Positions 16,401-24,394 of a DNA stretch of 64,000 bases are shown here, in pieces. The DNA comes from Streptomyces thermolilacinus SPC6 (lineage in GTDB: Bacteria > Actinomycetota > Actinomycetes > Streptomycetales > Streptomycetaceae). The stretch lies in NCBI RefSeq assembly GCF_000478605.2, contig NZ_ASHX02000001.1, forward strand, positions 1,429,144 through 1,493,143. Direction: 5' to 3'. The notes under the pieces are model-generated. The model worked only from the letters and a program-made list of their open reading frames with translations, ran no database searches and was not told the DNA's origin. Every line of letters starts with the position of its first letter. The stretch's first letter is position 1. The position numbers and the translations under genes were made by a program.

Positions 16401-17171
16401 TCAGACTTCCGGGCGGAGCATCGGCGGGTTCAGCAGCGTGGCGCCGCCCGCGCGGAACAGCTGCGCGGGGCGGCCGCCCTGTCGGGTGGTGGTGCCGCCG
16501 GCGGGCACCAGGAAGCCCGGCGTTCCGGTCACCTTGCGGTGGAAGTTGCGCGGGTCGAGCGCCACGCCCCACACCGCCTCGTAGACCCGACGCAGCTCCC
16601 CCACCGTGAACTCCGGCGGGCAGAAGGCCGTGGCCAGCGAGGAGTACTCGATCTTGGAGCGGGCGCGCTCGACGCCGTCCGCCAGGATGCGCGCGTGATC
16701 GAACGCGAGCGGTACGGGCGGCTCGTCGTCACCGTCCAAGCCGCTTTCGGGGCTGAGCAGTTCCTCGACGGGCGCCCAGCGGACGCTGTTGGCGTCGCCA
16801 CCCGGCCGGGGCGCGGGCAGATCGGGCGCGAGGGCGAGGTGCGCGACGCTCACCACCCGCATGCGGGGGTCCCGCTTCGGGTCGCCGTAGGTGGCGAGCT
16901 GCTCAAGGTGCGCGCCCGCGCCGGGCAGGGGCGTCGGGTCGCCCGGGTCGTGCACGCACAGCCCCGTCTCCTCGGCCAGCTCCCGCGCCGCCGCGGCACC
17001 GAGATCCTCGTCAACCCGTACGAATCCCCCGGGCAGCGCCCAGCGGTCCTGGAACGGCGGCTCCCCGCGCCGGACGACCAGTGCGCACAGCGCGTGGCGG
17101 CGCACGGTGAGGACGACCAGATCGACGGTCACGGCGAAGGGCGGATAGGCCGAGGGGTCGTAGGGGGACAT
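16401..17171 (-). CDS. Nudix hydrolase with winged-helix C-terminus (NrtR-like)
   Basis: 256-residue protein with an N-terminal Nudix domain and a C-terminal winged-helix-like domain, the architecture of NrtR regulators of NAD metabolism and of related ADP-ribose pyrophosphatases. The Nudix box is complete: G-x5-E-x7-REL-x-EE-x-GL around residues 49-72 (GGFVRVDE, RELAEETGL). The C-terminal part (FTVGELRRVYEAVWG, DPRNFHRKV) matches the family DNA-binding region. An intact Nudix box suggests that catalysis is kept, so it may be enzyme, regulator or both. The start (MSPYDPSAY) is chosen by homologue length; the ribosome-binding site is weak. Repeats upstream could be operators. No NAD synthesis gene is adjacent. 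Confidence 0.8.
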   Translation of the reverse strand: MSPYDPSAYPPFAVTVDLVVLTVRRHALCALVVRRGEPPFQDRWALPGGFVRVDEDLGAAAARELAEETGLCVHDPGDPTPLPGAGAHLEQLATYGDPKRDPRMRVVSVAHLALAPDLPAPRPGGDANSVRWAPVEELLSPESGLDGDDEPPVPLAFDHARILADGVERARSKIEYSSLATAFCPPEFTVGELRRVYEAVWGVALDPRNFHRKVTGTPGFLVPAGGTTTRQGGRPAQLFRAGGATLLNPPMLRPEV

Positions 17172-17180
17172 GCCGCGATC

Positions 17181-17203
17181 ATAGTCGTCTCCCTGACGAT
17201 AAA
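17181..17203. promoter_or_regulatory. Inverted-repeat operator candidate at the Nudix gene start
   Basis: ATAGTCGTC-TCCCT-GACGATAAA: a perfect 5-bp core inverted repeat (TCGTC/GACGA) with AT-rich flanks, 10 bp upstream of the start codon. The position fits autoregulation by the NrtR-like product; this is inference. Confidence 0.35.
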
Positions 17204-17311
17204 CACGCTCCTCGCGCACTACGGCCACGGTGTTCGACACGTTCCCGGCCATCGGCTCGCTCCCGGTACGGCCGACGGCACGCCGGGCGGTATACCCGAC
17301 GGGACGCCCGC

Positions 17312-17335
17312 GACATGTCCGGTGACATGTCCGGT
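17312..17335. repeat. Tandem 12-bp repeat GACATGTCCGGT x2
   Basis: Two exact head-to-tail copies of GACATGTCCGGT, each with a palindromic ACATGT core, 140 bp upstream of the Nudix gene and downstream of the glycogen-debranching-like gene. The phasing (12 bp) is near one helical turn, so a protein-binding site is possible. Confidence 0.6.
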
Positions 17336-17448
17336 ACGCCTCGCGGCCCGTCGTCCCCGGTCGGCGGCGGAGTGCCCGGACGTTGTCCGGAGCGATGGAT
17401 CACCGGTTCTCCAGCCGATGATCAACGCCCTGAGCGGTTCCCCCGTGG

Positions 17449-19515
17449 TCACACCCCCAGTTGAAGTCCGGCGGCGGCCTCCTCGACTATGCCGAGGCCC
17501 AGCCTGCTCACGCGCACCGCGAACGGCTCGCCCGCGACGCTGAGTCCGGAGAGCCGGATGGCCCCCAAGGGGGCACAGCGCACCGGATGCAGCGCGACCG
17601 TGCGGGCCGGGGCGTCGGGTCGGACGCCCGTGAGCGCGGTGAGCACATGGACGGCGGCGGCCGCGGCCACGGCCGCCGGGCGGCACGCCGAGGGGTGCGG
17701 CACCGGGAGGGCGCCTTCGGTGCGCTGCTCCCCGGCGAACATCTCGGGCATCCGGTACGCGAACGCCTCCGCCGCGTCCAGCAGGCCGCCCAACAGCCCG
17801 GACGCCTCCTTCTCATACCCGGCGGCGAACAGGCCCGACACGGCGAGGGCTGTCTCGTGGACCCGGACAGCCCCGGCGCGGTGCCCGAACGGACTGTGGC
17901 CGGGCTCCCTGGCGCCGAGGCTGCGCAATCCCCACCCGGAGTCGAGCGCGGGGCCTCCGAGCAGCCTGGCCACCTGCTCCGTCCGTACGCGGTCGAGCAG
18001 CCCGTCGGCGTGGCACCCGGCTGCGACGAGGCCGGTGTCGAGGAGGTGGGCCATGGCTCCGCCCAGGTGCGGCAGCGGGCGGCCCTCTTCGGTGAGGGCG
18101 GCGGCGGGGCGGCCGCCCGCGCGGTCGTCCAGCCAGAAGTCGTCGCGGAACCGCCGTCGCATGTCCCGGGCCCGGTCTCGCCACTCGTCGGCGCCCGGCC
18201 GGTCGCACGCCTCCAGGAGCGCGGCGCCGAGCAGGGCCGCCCGGTGGGCGTGCGCCTGTGTCTCAGCGCGCCGTACGGGCCCCGCCGGGCCGGGTTCGGC
18301 GACCAGTCCGTCGCCGTCCAGGGCGGTGCGCAGCCAGTCGAGGCAGAGTTCGGCGGCGGGCATCAGCGCCGTGAGTTCCTGTTCGGCAAGGCCCCAGAGG
18401 CGGGCCTCGGCGAGTACGGCCGGAAAGGCGAGGGTGGCCTCCACTCCGGTGCAGGCGGGCGGCAGGTGGGGGCCCGCGTCGCGGAGCGGCCCGGGGACGC
18501 GCCCGCTCCGCCCGGGGCCCGTGCCCAGCGTGCGGGCGACGACGCGCAGGGTGTCGGCGGCGAGCCGGGTGCCGAGGGGCAGGAGCATGCGGGCGGCCCA
18601 GAGCGCCTCGGCGGGTGCGGGGCCCGTTCGCCACGGTACGCCCGCCGTGAGGTGGAGGTCGGACGGCTGGGCGGGGTCCCGGACGAGCAGGCCCCGCAGG
18701 TCGTCGAGGGCCGCCGCCAGGAGCCTCCCCGCCCGAGGGTCGTCGGCCTCGGCACGTGCCTCCTGGAGGTGCGGGACACCGGCGCGGCCCGCCGGGCGGA
18801 GGGGACGTCCGGCGTGGACGGACAGTTCGATGGCACGGGCTGCGCCGGGGGCGATGTCGAGCTCCCAACACAGGAGCCCGGCGGAGGCGAGGGCGTCCAT
18901 GGGCGGGGGGTCGGCCGTGACCAGGGCCTGGACGCCGTCGGGTGCCGTCCAGCGGAGGCCCGAGCCGTGGACGGTGGCCGGCAATTCGGGTCCGGGCCTG
19001 CCGGAGACGGCGGCGCCGAGCGGTGCGAGATCCGTGCCGAGGGCCAGCTCCACGGGGATGCGCAGCGGGCGGCCGGTCGTGTTGCGCAGGGTGATGCGCT
19101 CGGAGCCGTCGGCGTCCCGCGACCGCTCGACGACGACCCCCGGGTCGGGCCCGGGGTCGGCCGGGGTGCGGACGACGGCCATGAACCTGGCCTGCCCCGC
19201 CGAGGCGAGTCTGCCCTGGACCGTGAGCGGTTCGCGGCCGAAGACCCGCAGTCGGCAGCGGGAGAGCAGCCGCCGTCCCGACTGGTAGACGCCTTCCAGG
19301 CCGTGCCCGGTGAGCTGTCCGTGCTCGGCCGAGACGGCCAGCGCCGGCAGGGCGACGGCGACGAGGGTGTGGTGCACCGGAGCCAGCTCGCCGGGGCGGG
19401 CGCCGGGCGACGGCCCGTGGCCGAGGCCGGAGGGCTGGCCCGTGTGGCCGCGGTGAGCCCGGGCGGGCGCGGACGCTGAATGGTGGATGGCCGGGGTGGG
19501 GACGGTGAGGTCCAT
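17449..19515 (-). CDS. Glycogen-debranching-enzyme-like glycoside hydrolase
   Basis: 688-residue cytosolic protein. The N-terminal half (about residues 45-270) resembles the bacterial glycogen debranching N-terminal beta-sandwich (HHTLVAVALPALAVSAEHGQ, GHGLEGVYQSGRRLLSR). The C-terminal half is an alpha/alpha-barrel like GH63/GH15 amylo-1,6-glucosidases (LWAARMLLPLGTRLA, GVEATLAFPAVLAEARLWG, DSGWGLRSLG, then FGHRAGAVRVHETALAVSG). I could not assign catalytic acids with certainty. ATG 19515 (MDLTVPTPAIHHSAS) is chosen; there is no clear ribosome-binding site and starts further upstream are possible. It is in line with the DUF4192 gene upstream (115 bp gap) and may share its transcript. No other glycogen gene is nearby. 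Confidence 0.72.
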   Translation of the reverse strand: MDLTVPTPAIHHSASAPARAHRGHTGQPSGLGHGPSPGARPGELAPVHHTLVAVALPALAVSAEHGQLTGHGLEGVYQSGRRLLSRCRLRVFGREPLTVQGRLASAGQARFMAVVRTPADPGPDPGVVVERSRDADGSERITLRNTTGRPLRIPVELALGTDLAPLGAAVSGRPGPELPATVHGSGLRWTAPDGVQALVTADPPPMDALASAGLLCWELDIAPGAARAIELSVHAGRPLRPAGRAGVPHLQEARAEADDPRAGRLLAAALDDLRGLLVRDPAQPSDLHLTAGVPWRTGPAPAEALWAARMLLPLGTRLAADTLRVVARTLGTGPGRSGRVPGPLRDAGPHLPPACTGVEATLAFPAVLAEARLWGLAEQELTALMPAAELCLDWLRTALDGDGLVAEPGPAGPVRRAETQAHAHRAALLGAALLEACDRPGADEWRDRARDMRRRFRDDFWLDDRAGGRPAAALTEEGRPLPHLGGAMAHLLDTGLVAAGCHADGLLDRVRTEQVARLLGGPALDSGWGLRSLGAREPGHSPFGHRAGAVRVHETALAVSGLFAAGYEKEASGLLGGLLDAAEAFAYRMPEMFAGEQRTEGALPVPHPSACRPAAVAAAAAVHVLTALTGVRPDAPARTVALHPVRCAPLGAIRLSGLSVAGEPFAVRVSRLGLGIVEEAAAGLQLGV

Positions 19516-19630
19516 GGGTCGTCTGCTGAGCCTTCTGTGCGCTCCGGACAGCCGCTGGAGGTACGGCGGCACGGGTCGGGCGACTCCGCCACCCACGTGA
19601 ACGGCCGTAACGGGGCGGGAGTCACGGCCG

Positions 19631-21151
19631 TCATCGGGCGCTCCCCCAGTCGTTGCCGTCCGCGCATCCCGTACCGGACAGGCCGTCACCCGGTCCTCCG
19701 CCGGACGTACGGGACGGATCCTGAAGTCCGGGGCGCCGCTGCACACGAGTCCCAGGACCGGGTCCGGGGCCGGCCGCGTCGGCGGGCCGGGTCGGGCCGG
19801 GCCTCGTGGGCCGGGTGCCCGGGGTGGCGGTGCCGGGCCTCGTGGACGAGGTGCCCGTCGCTGTGGTGCCGGGCCTGCCGACCCGGGCGCGCAGCCCTCG
19901 CCGTACCGCCCGCGCGCCGGGCCGTCCTGCCGCCCGGCGGGCCGAAGGGCGCCGCGCTTCGGCCTTCGTACGGGCCTCGCGCTCCCCGCGCAGGCATTCG
20001 CGGAGCGTCTCCGGGTCCAGCTGTTCGTTGCACGCCTGGTGCAGCAGCCGGGCGAAGGCGTATTCGGGGTCCGCTTCGAGCGCCAGGCCGAGGGCGACGC
20101 GGGCGCTGGGCTCGTCGGCCGTGGACCATGCGACCCATCCGGCGAGGCTGAGGGGCGCGGCGGCGTGTTCCCCGTAGACGCCGACGCAGCGGCGGGCCAG
20201 GGCACGCCAGAGACGGAGCGCGTGGTCGGCCTCGCGGCCCTCCATCCACTCGGCGGCGCGGTCCCGGGTGCGGCGGTCCTGGAGTCCGACGATCAGTTCG
20301 GCGGCCTCCTCGTGGGTGATCAGCGCGTCGTCCCTGGAGTCGGAGGCGTCCTGATCGGCGAGCGGCGGATGGTCGGCGAGCCGGTCGATGAGCCGCTGCG
20401 CCAGCCGGATCGTGTCGTCCCGTACTCCCTGGCGCGCCGTGGTGTTGAGGATGCGGTGGACGAGTGCCGCGCTGGCGGTGTCCAGGGCGCGTTCCTGCTC
20501 GGCGACCGTGGCGGGGGCCGTGCGGGGCCTGAGCCGCGCCTCCATGTCGCGCAGCGACCCTCGGACGTGGATGCCCGCGTACGCGGCGGCGGCCGCCATG
20601 ACGGAGGTGCCGGGCGGGGCGAGCGCGGTGCCGTCGGGCGGGCAACAGTCGCTGTCGGGGCAGACGTACGACCAGAACCTGCCGTCGGAGAGGCACAGCG
20701 CCTCGTACACGGGGACGTCGAGGGCGCCACACGCCGTGCGCAGCTTCTGGGCGAAGGGTCGCAGCCGCTCCATCACGCGGCGGCCGCTCTCGCCTTCGGC
20801 CGGGTCCTGGTAGAGGAAGACGACGATGCCGTCCGGTCGGGAGCCGTGCCGCTCACATCCCTCGATGAGGCACTCGGCGAGTTGCTCGGCGGTGGGCGCC
20901 CATTCGCGGGGTGAGCTCGGAATGCCCAGGCGGATCCGTCCGCCGAAGCGGCCTCGGTCGCCGTGGAGGGCGAGGAGGACGACCGAGTCGGTCGGGTGGA
21001 AGCCGAGCATGTAGGGAAGCGCGTCGGCGAGCTCGGCGGAACTTCGCAGTGTGATCTTTGGCTCCTCGGTGAAACCGGTGGTGCGGACGGGCAGGGCGCC
21101 GCCGGACGGGGAGGTGCCGTGGGGACCGGTGTGGTCGTCGTGTGCGTTCAT
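19631..21151 (-). CDS. DUF4192-family protein
   Basis: 506-residue actinobacterial protein of unknown function. The DUF4192 domain spans roughly residues 25-380: ITLRSSAELADALPYMLGFH, DSVVLLALHG, PDGIVVFLYQD, a Cys-rich patch YVCPDSDCCPPDGTAL and WSYVCP. The last ~110 residues are a basic, Pro/Gly/Thr/Arg low-complexity tail with TRPGTATPGTRPTRP-type repeats. ATG start with AAGGAG about 12 nt upstream. It diverges from the RecQ gene across a 111-bp region that carries two DnaA boxes. No function is proposed. Confidence 0.82.
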   Translation of the reverse strand: MNAHDDHTGPHGTSPSGGALPVRTTGFTEEPKITLRSSAELADALPYMLGFHPTDSVVLLALHGDRGRFGGRIRLGIPSSPREWAPTAEQLAECLIEGCERHGSRPDGIVVFLYQDPAEGESGRRVMERLRPFAQKLRTACGALDVPVYEALCLSDGRFWSYVCPDSDCCPPDGTALAPPGTSVMAAAAAYAGIHVRGSLRDMEARLRPRTAPATVAEQERALDTASAALVHRILNTTARQGVRDDTIRLAQRLIDRLADHPPLADQDASDSRDDALITHEEAAELIVGLQDRRTRDRAAEWMEGREADHALRLWRALARRCVGVYGEHAAAPLSLAGWVAWSTADEPSARVALGLALEADPEYAFARLLHQACNEQLDPETLRECLRGEREARTKAEARRPSARRAAGRPGARAVRRGLRARVGRPGTTATGTSSTRPGTATPGTRPTRPGPTRPADAAGPGPGPGTRVQRRPGLQDPSRTSGGGPGDGLSGTGCADGNDWGSAR

Positions 21152-21189
21152 GGCTCGACGGTCTCCTTCCCTCCGCCGATCCGCGACCC

Positions 21190-21211
21190 CTGTGGATAAC
21201 TTTGTCCACAG
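21190..21211. promoter_or_regulatory. Palindromic pair of DnaA boxes
   Basis: Two perfect 9-mers face each other two bases apart: TGTGGATAA at 21191-21199 (complement TTATCCACA) and TTGTCCACA at 21202-21210, flanked by C and G to give a 22-bp palindrome. The second matches the Streptomyces DnaA-box consensus, the first the E. coli consensus. They lie between the divergent DUF4192 and RecQ genes, 38 bp and 52 bp from the two starts. Confidence 0.8.
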
Positions 21212-21262
21212 GCTTGGCGTACCGTTCGCCGGTTGTCGGTGCCGTGCTGTTCCATGTGAGGC

Positions 21263-23434
21263 ATGGAGCTCACGAACGACCAAGACCTGCGTGCCGCCGC
21301 GGACGCCGTGCTGGCCCGCCTCGTCGGTGACGCCACCGGCACGGCACGGCTGCGCGAGGACCAGTGGCGGGCCATCGAGGCGCTGGTCGCGCACCGGAGA
21401 CGGGCCCTGGTCGTGCAGCGCACCGGGTGGGGCAAGTCGGCCGTGTACTTCGTGGCCACGGCCCTGCTGCGAGCGCGGGGCGGCGGGCCCACCGTGATCG
21501 TCTCGCCGCTGCTCGCGCTCATGCGGAACCAGGTGGAGGCCGCCGCCCGGGCCGGCATCCACGCCCGGACGATCAACTCGTCGAACACGGAGGAGTGGCG
21601 AGACGTCCAGGAGGAGATCGCGGCCGGCGCGGTGGACGTGCTCCTCGTGTCACCGGAGCGGCTGAACAACCCGGACTTCCGCGACCAGGTCCTGCCCGCG
21701 CTGGCCGCGGCGACGGGCCTGCTCGTGGTGGATGAGGCGCACTGCATCTCCGACTGGGGCCATGACTTCCGCCCCGACTACCGGCGTCTGCGCACGATGC
21801 TCGCCGAGCTGGCGCCGGGTGTTCCGGTGCTGGCGACGACGGCGACGGCGAACGCCCGGGTGACGGCCGACGTGGCCGAGCAGCTCGGCACGGGCGCGGA
21901 GTCGGACGCTCTGGTGCTGCGCGGCCCGCTCGACCGGGAAAGCCTGCGCCTGGGGGTCGTACGGCTGCCGGACGCGGCGCACCGGCTCGCGTGGCTGACC
22001 GACCATCTCGGTGAGCTGCCCGGGTCGGGCATCGTGTACACGCTCACGGTCGCCGCGGCGGAGGAAGTCGCCGCGCATCTGAGGCAGTGCGGCTACGCCG
22101 TCGCGTCCTACACGGGCCGCACGGAGAACGCCGACCGGCAGCAGGCGGAGGAGGACCTGCTGGCCAACCGGGTCAAGGCGCTGGTCGCGACGTCGGCGCT
22201 CGGCATGGGCTTCGACAAGCCGGACCTCGGCTTCGTGGTGCACCTCGGCTCGCCCTCCTCGCCCATCGCGTACTACCAGCAGGTGGGACGCGCCGGCCGC
22301 GGTGTGGAGAGCGCGGAGGTGCTGCTGCTGCCGGGCAGGGAGGACGAGGCGATCTGGAAGTACTTCGCGTCGGTCGCGTTCCCTCCCGAGGAGCAGGTGC
22401 GGCGCACGCTGGACGTGCTGGCGCGGGCGGAACGCGCCATGTCGCTGCCCGCGCTGGAGCCGCTGGTCGAGCTGCGGCGCACACGGCTGGAGACCATGCT
22501 CAAGGTCCTCGACGTGGACGGGGCGGTGCACCGGGTGAAGGGCGGCTGGACGAGCACGGGCCGCCCGTGGGCGTACGACGCGGAGCGGTACGCCTGGGTG
22601 GCGCGGCAGCGGGCCGCGGAGCAGCAGGCGATGCGGGACTACGTGGCGACGGACGGCTGCCGGATGGAGTTCCTGCGGCGGCAGCTGGACGACGAGGAGG
22701 CGGCGCCGTGCGGCCGGTGCGACAACTGCGCGGGGCCCCGGTTCGACGCGAAGGTGTCGGCGAGCACGCTGGACTCGGCGCGCGGTGAGCTGAGCAGGCC
22801 GGGTGTGGAGGTGGAGCCGCGCCGGATGTGGCCGACGGGGCTGCCCGCGGTCGGGGTGGAGCTGAAGGGCCGCATCCCGGCCGGGGAGCAGTCGTTCACG
22901 GGCCGTGCGCTGGGGCGGCTGTCTGATATCGGCTGGGGCAACCGGCTGCGGCCGATGCTGGCGGAGGGCGCGCCGGACGGGCCGGTGCCGGACGATGTGG
23001 TGGACGCGGTCGTGCGGGTCCTGGCCGACTGGGCGAAGGGTCCCGGCGGCTGGGCGTCGGGCGGTCCGGACGTGCCGCCCCGCCCGGCGGGGGTGGTCAT
23101 CATGGAGTCGCGGACGCGGCCGCGGCTGGTGGGTTCGCTGGGCGAGCGGATCGCCGAGGTGGGCAGGATGCCGCTGCTGGGCTCGGTCGGCTACGCGCCG
23201 GAGGCGGCGGACATCCGGATCTCCCGTACCAACAGCGCGCAGCGGGTACACGGTCTGCACAGGGCGTTGACGGTTCCGGCCGACCTGGCCGGCCGCCTGT
23301 CGTCGGCGGACGGACCGGTGTTGCTGGTGGACGACTTCTCCGACAGCGGCTGGACGCTGGCGATGGCGGCGCGGCTGCTCCGCCGGGCCGGGGCGACGGG
23401 GGTGTTTCCGCTGGTCCTCGCGGTCGCGGGATGA
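21263..23434 (+). CDS. RecQ-family ATP-dependent DNA helicase with C-terminal phosphoribosyltransferase-like domain
   Basis: 723-residue superfamily 2 helicase. Motifs: REDQWRAIEAL (Q-like motif), Walker A VQRTGWGKS at 52-59, SPLLALMRNQ, Walker B VDEAHCISDWGHDFRPDYRRL with DEAH at 157-160, ATTATAN, the second RecA fold with TSALGMGFDKPD and QQVGRAGR. A RecQ zinc site follows: Cys466, Cys483, Cys486, Cys489. Beyond it, instead of an HRDC domain, residues ~530-723 contain a PRTase-like fold ending VLLVDDFSDSGWT (686-698), close to the PRPP-binding motif of ComFC-type phosphoribosyltransferases. ATG start with GAGG. Divergent from the DUF4192 gene over DnaA boxes. It could unwind DNA in repair; what the PRTase-like part does is unknown. 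Confidence 0.85.
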   Translation: MELTNDQDLRAAADAVLARLVGDATGTARLREDQWRAIEALVAHRRRALVVQRTGWGKSAVYFVATALLRARGGGPTVIVSPLLALMRNQVEAAARAGIHARTINSSNTEEWRDVQEEIAAGAVDVLLVSPERLNNPDFRDQVLPALAAATGLLVVDEAHCISDWGHDFRPDYRRLRTMLAELAPGVPVLATTATANARVTADVAEQLGTGAESDALVLRGPLDRESLRLGVVRLPDAAHRLAWLTDHLGELPGSGIVYTLTVAAAEEVAAHLRQCGYAVASYTGRTENADRQQAEEDLLANRVKALVATSALGMGFDKPDLGFVVHLGSPSSPIAYYQQVGRAGRGVESAEVLLLPGREDEAIWKYFASVAFPPEEQVRRTLDVLARAERAMSLPALEPLVELRRTRLETMLKVLDVDGAVHRVKGGWTSTGRPWAYDAERYAWVARQRAAEQQAMRDYVATDGCRMEFLRRQLDDEEAAPCGRCDNCAGPRFDAKVSASTLDSARGELSRPGVEVEPRRMWPTGLPAVGVELKGRIPAGEQSFTGRALGRLSDIGWGNRLRPMLAEGAPDGPVPDDVVDAVVRVLADWAKGPGGWASGGPDVPPRPAGVVIMESRTRPRLVGSLGERIAEVGRMPLLGSVGYAPEAADIRISRTNSAQRVHGLHRALTVPADLAGRLSSADGPVLLVDDFSDSGWTLAMAARLLRRAGATGVFPLVLAVAG

Positions 23435-23449
23435 TCCGGGACGGTAAAG

Positions 23450-23494
23450 GGAATTGTTCCGGCCGGGAATTGGGTGTCATAACATCCCATTCCC
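23450..23494. promoter_or_regulatory. Cluster of palindromes after recQ-like gene
   Basis: GGAATTGTTCC (23450-23460) is followed by a 30-nt near-palindrome, GGGAAT...TGT-CATA-ACA...ATTCCC (23465-23494, one bulge per arm). It begins 15 bp after the helicase stop and ends 157 bp before the next start, so it could be a terminator or an operator for the downstream gene. Confidence 0.45.
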
Positions 23495-23651
23495 GTCAGG
23501 GGCCGCAATTGCTCGTTGCCGCCCGCCCGTGTGGCCAGAGAGAATTGGATTCCGCCCCGCACGGTCCGTTCGCGGTCCGGAGGGCTGTGTCGCGGCGGGC
23601 CCTCACCCGACCCCTGCCCGCTGATGTGGGCGCGTATGCGAAGGGAGGACC

Positions 23652-24281
23652 GTGACCTTCGGATTCGCTCCGTCCGCAGCCAGCTCGTTCGCCTCGCCTG
23701 CCGGTTCCGCCAGCCGTCTCGCCCGTATGCTCGAGCCCGCCGAGTGGGCGGCGGCCGGAATTCCCTTGCTGCGCAATCCTCGTGACATCGTCACGGGACT
23801 GCACGCCCGCCATCTGCCGAGGCCCGCGACCGCGGTGGTCGCCGTCCTCGATCACGAAGAACGGCTCGTCGCCAGCGCGTCGTTCACCCCGAGGCCGATC
23901 CCGGCGGACGGGTGGGACTTCCGCAACGTGCTGCTGGCGCACTTGCGCCGGGTGATCCCGCACGACCTGCGGCGCCGCACCCCGGTGCGTACGGCCGTCC
24001 TGCTCTTCTGCCGCGAGGGCGACGAGCGCTGGACGGAGGAGGACGGGGCGTGGATGTGGGGCCTGCGGGACGCCTGCACGCTGCACGGGCTGCGCTGCGG
24101 TGCGTACATCACACTGACCGGTGACGGCTGGCAGGTGATGGGCGAGGGCCGCGGAGGCCGCAGCCCGCACGCGTCGTCACCGCCGACCGACCTGTCGCAG
24201 GCCGGGGCCGACGACGCGCCGCCCACGCTGCGCCGGGCGAGCGGCGCCGCCGACGCCCTGCGGCGTACGGCGGCCCGCTAG
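23652..24281 (+). CDS. Conserved hypothetical protein
   Basis: 209 residues, GTG start with a strong GGGAGGAC ribosome-binding site. I recognise no named domain. The N-terminus is Ser/Ala/Phe-rich; residues ~45-170 look like a compact alpha/beta domain (TAVVAVLDHEERLVASASF, WDFRNVLLAHLRRVIPHDL, RTAVLLFCREGDERWTEEDGAWMWGLRDACTLHG, AYITLTGDGWQVM); the tail is low complexity. The DHEERLVASASF and LFCREGD segments recall a nucleotide/metal-binding core but that is only an impression. It is downstream of the RecQ-PRTase gene in the same direction and 217 bp away, so it probably has its own promoter. It is soluble, with no membrane helix or signal peptide. Confidence 0.7.
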   Translation: MTFGFAPSAASSFASPAGSASRLARMLEPAEWAAAGIPLLRNPRDIVTGLHARHLPRPATAVVAVLDHEERLVASASFTPRPIPADGWDFRNVLLAHLRRVIPHDLRRRTPVRTAVLLFCREGDERWTEEDGAWMWGLRDACTLHGLRCGAYITLTGDGWQVMGEGRGGRSPHASSPPTDLSQAGADDAPPTLRRASGAADALRRTAAR

Positions 24282-24394
24282 CGCCTCCTGCCGACCGGAG
24301 TCGCGCCGTGCGAAGGCTCACCGGACCGGGCGGCGATGCCGTCCGGGCCGGCGAGTTGAGCCTCCGCCAGAGGGCGGTGACGAGTGGGTCTTCG

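Noticed and set aside
17461..19479. Long plus-strand frames (672 and 599 codons)
   Set aside because: They are complementary to the glycogen-debranching-like gene and show no protein-like composition.
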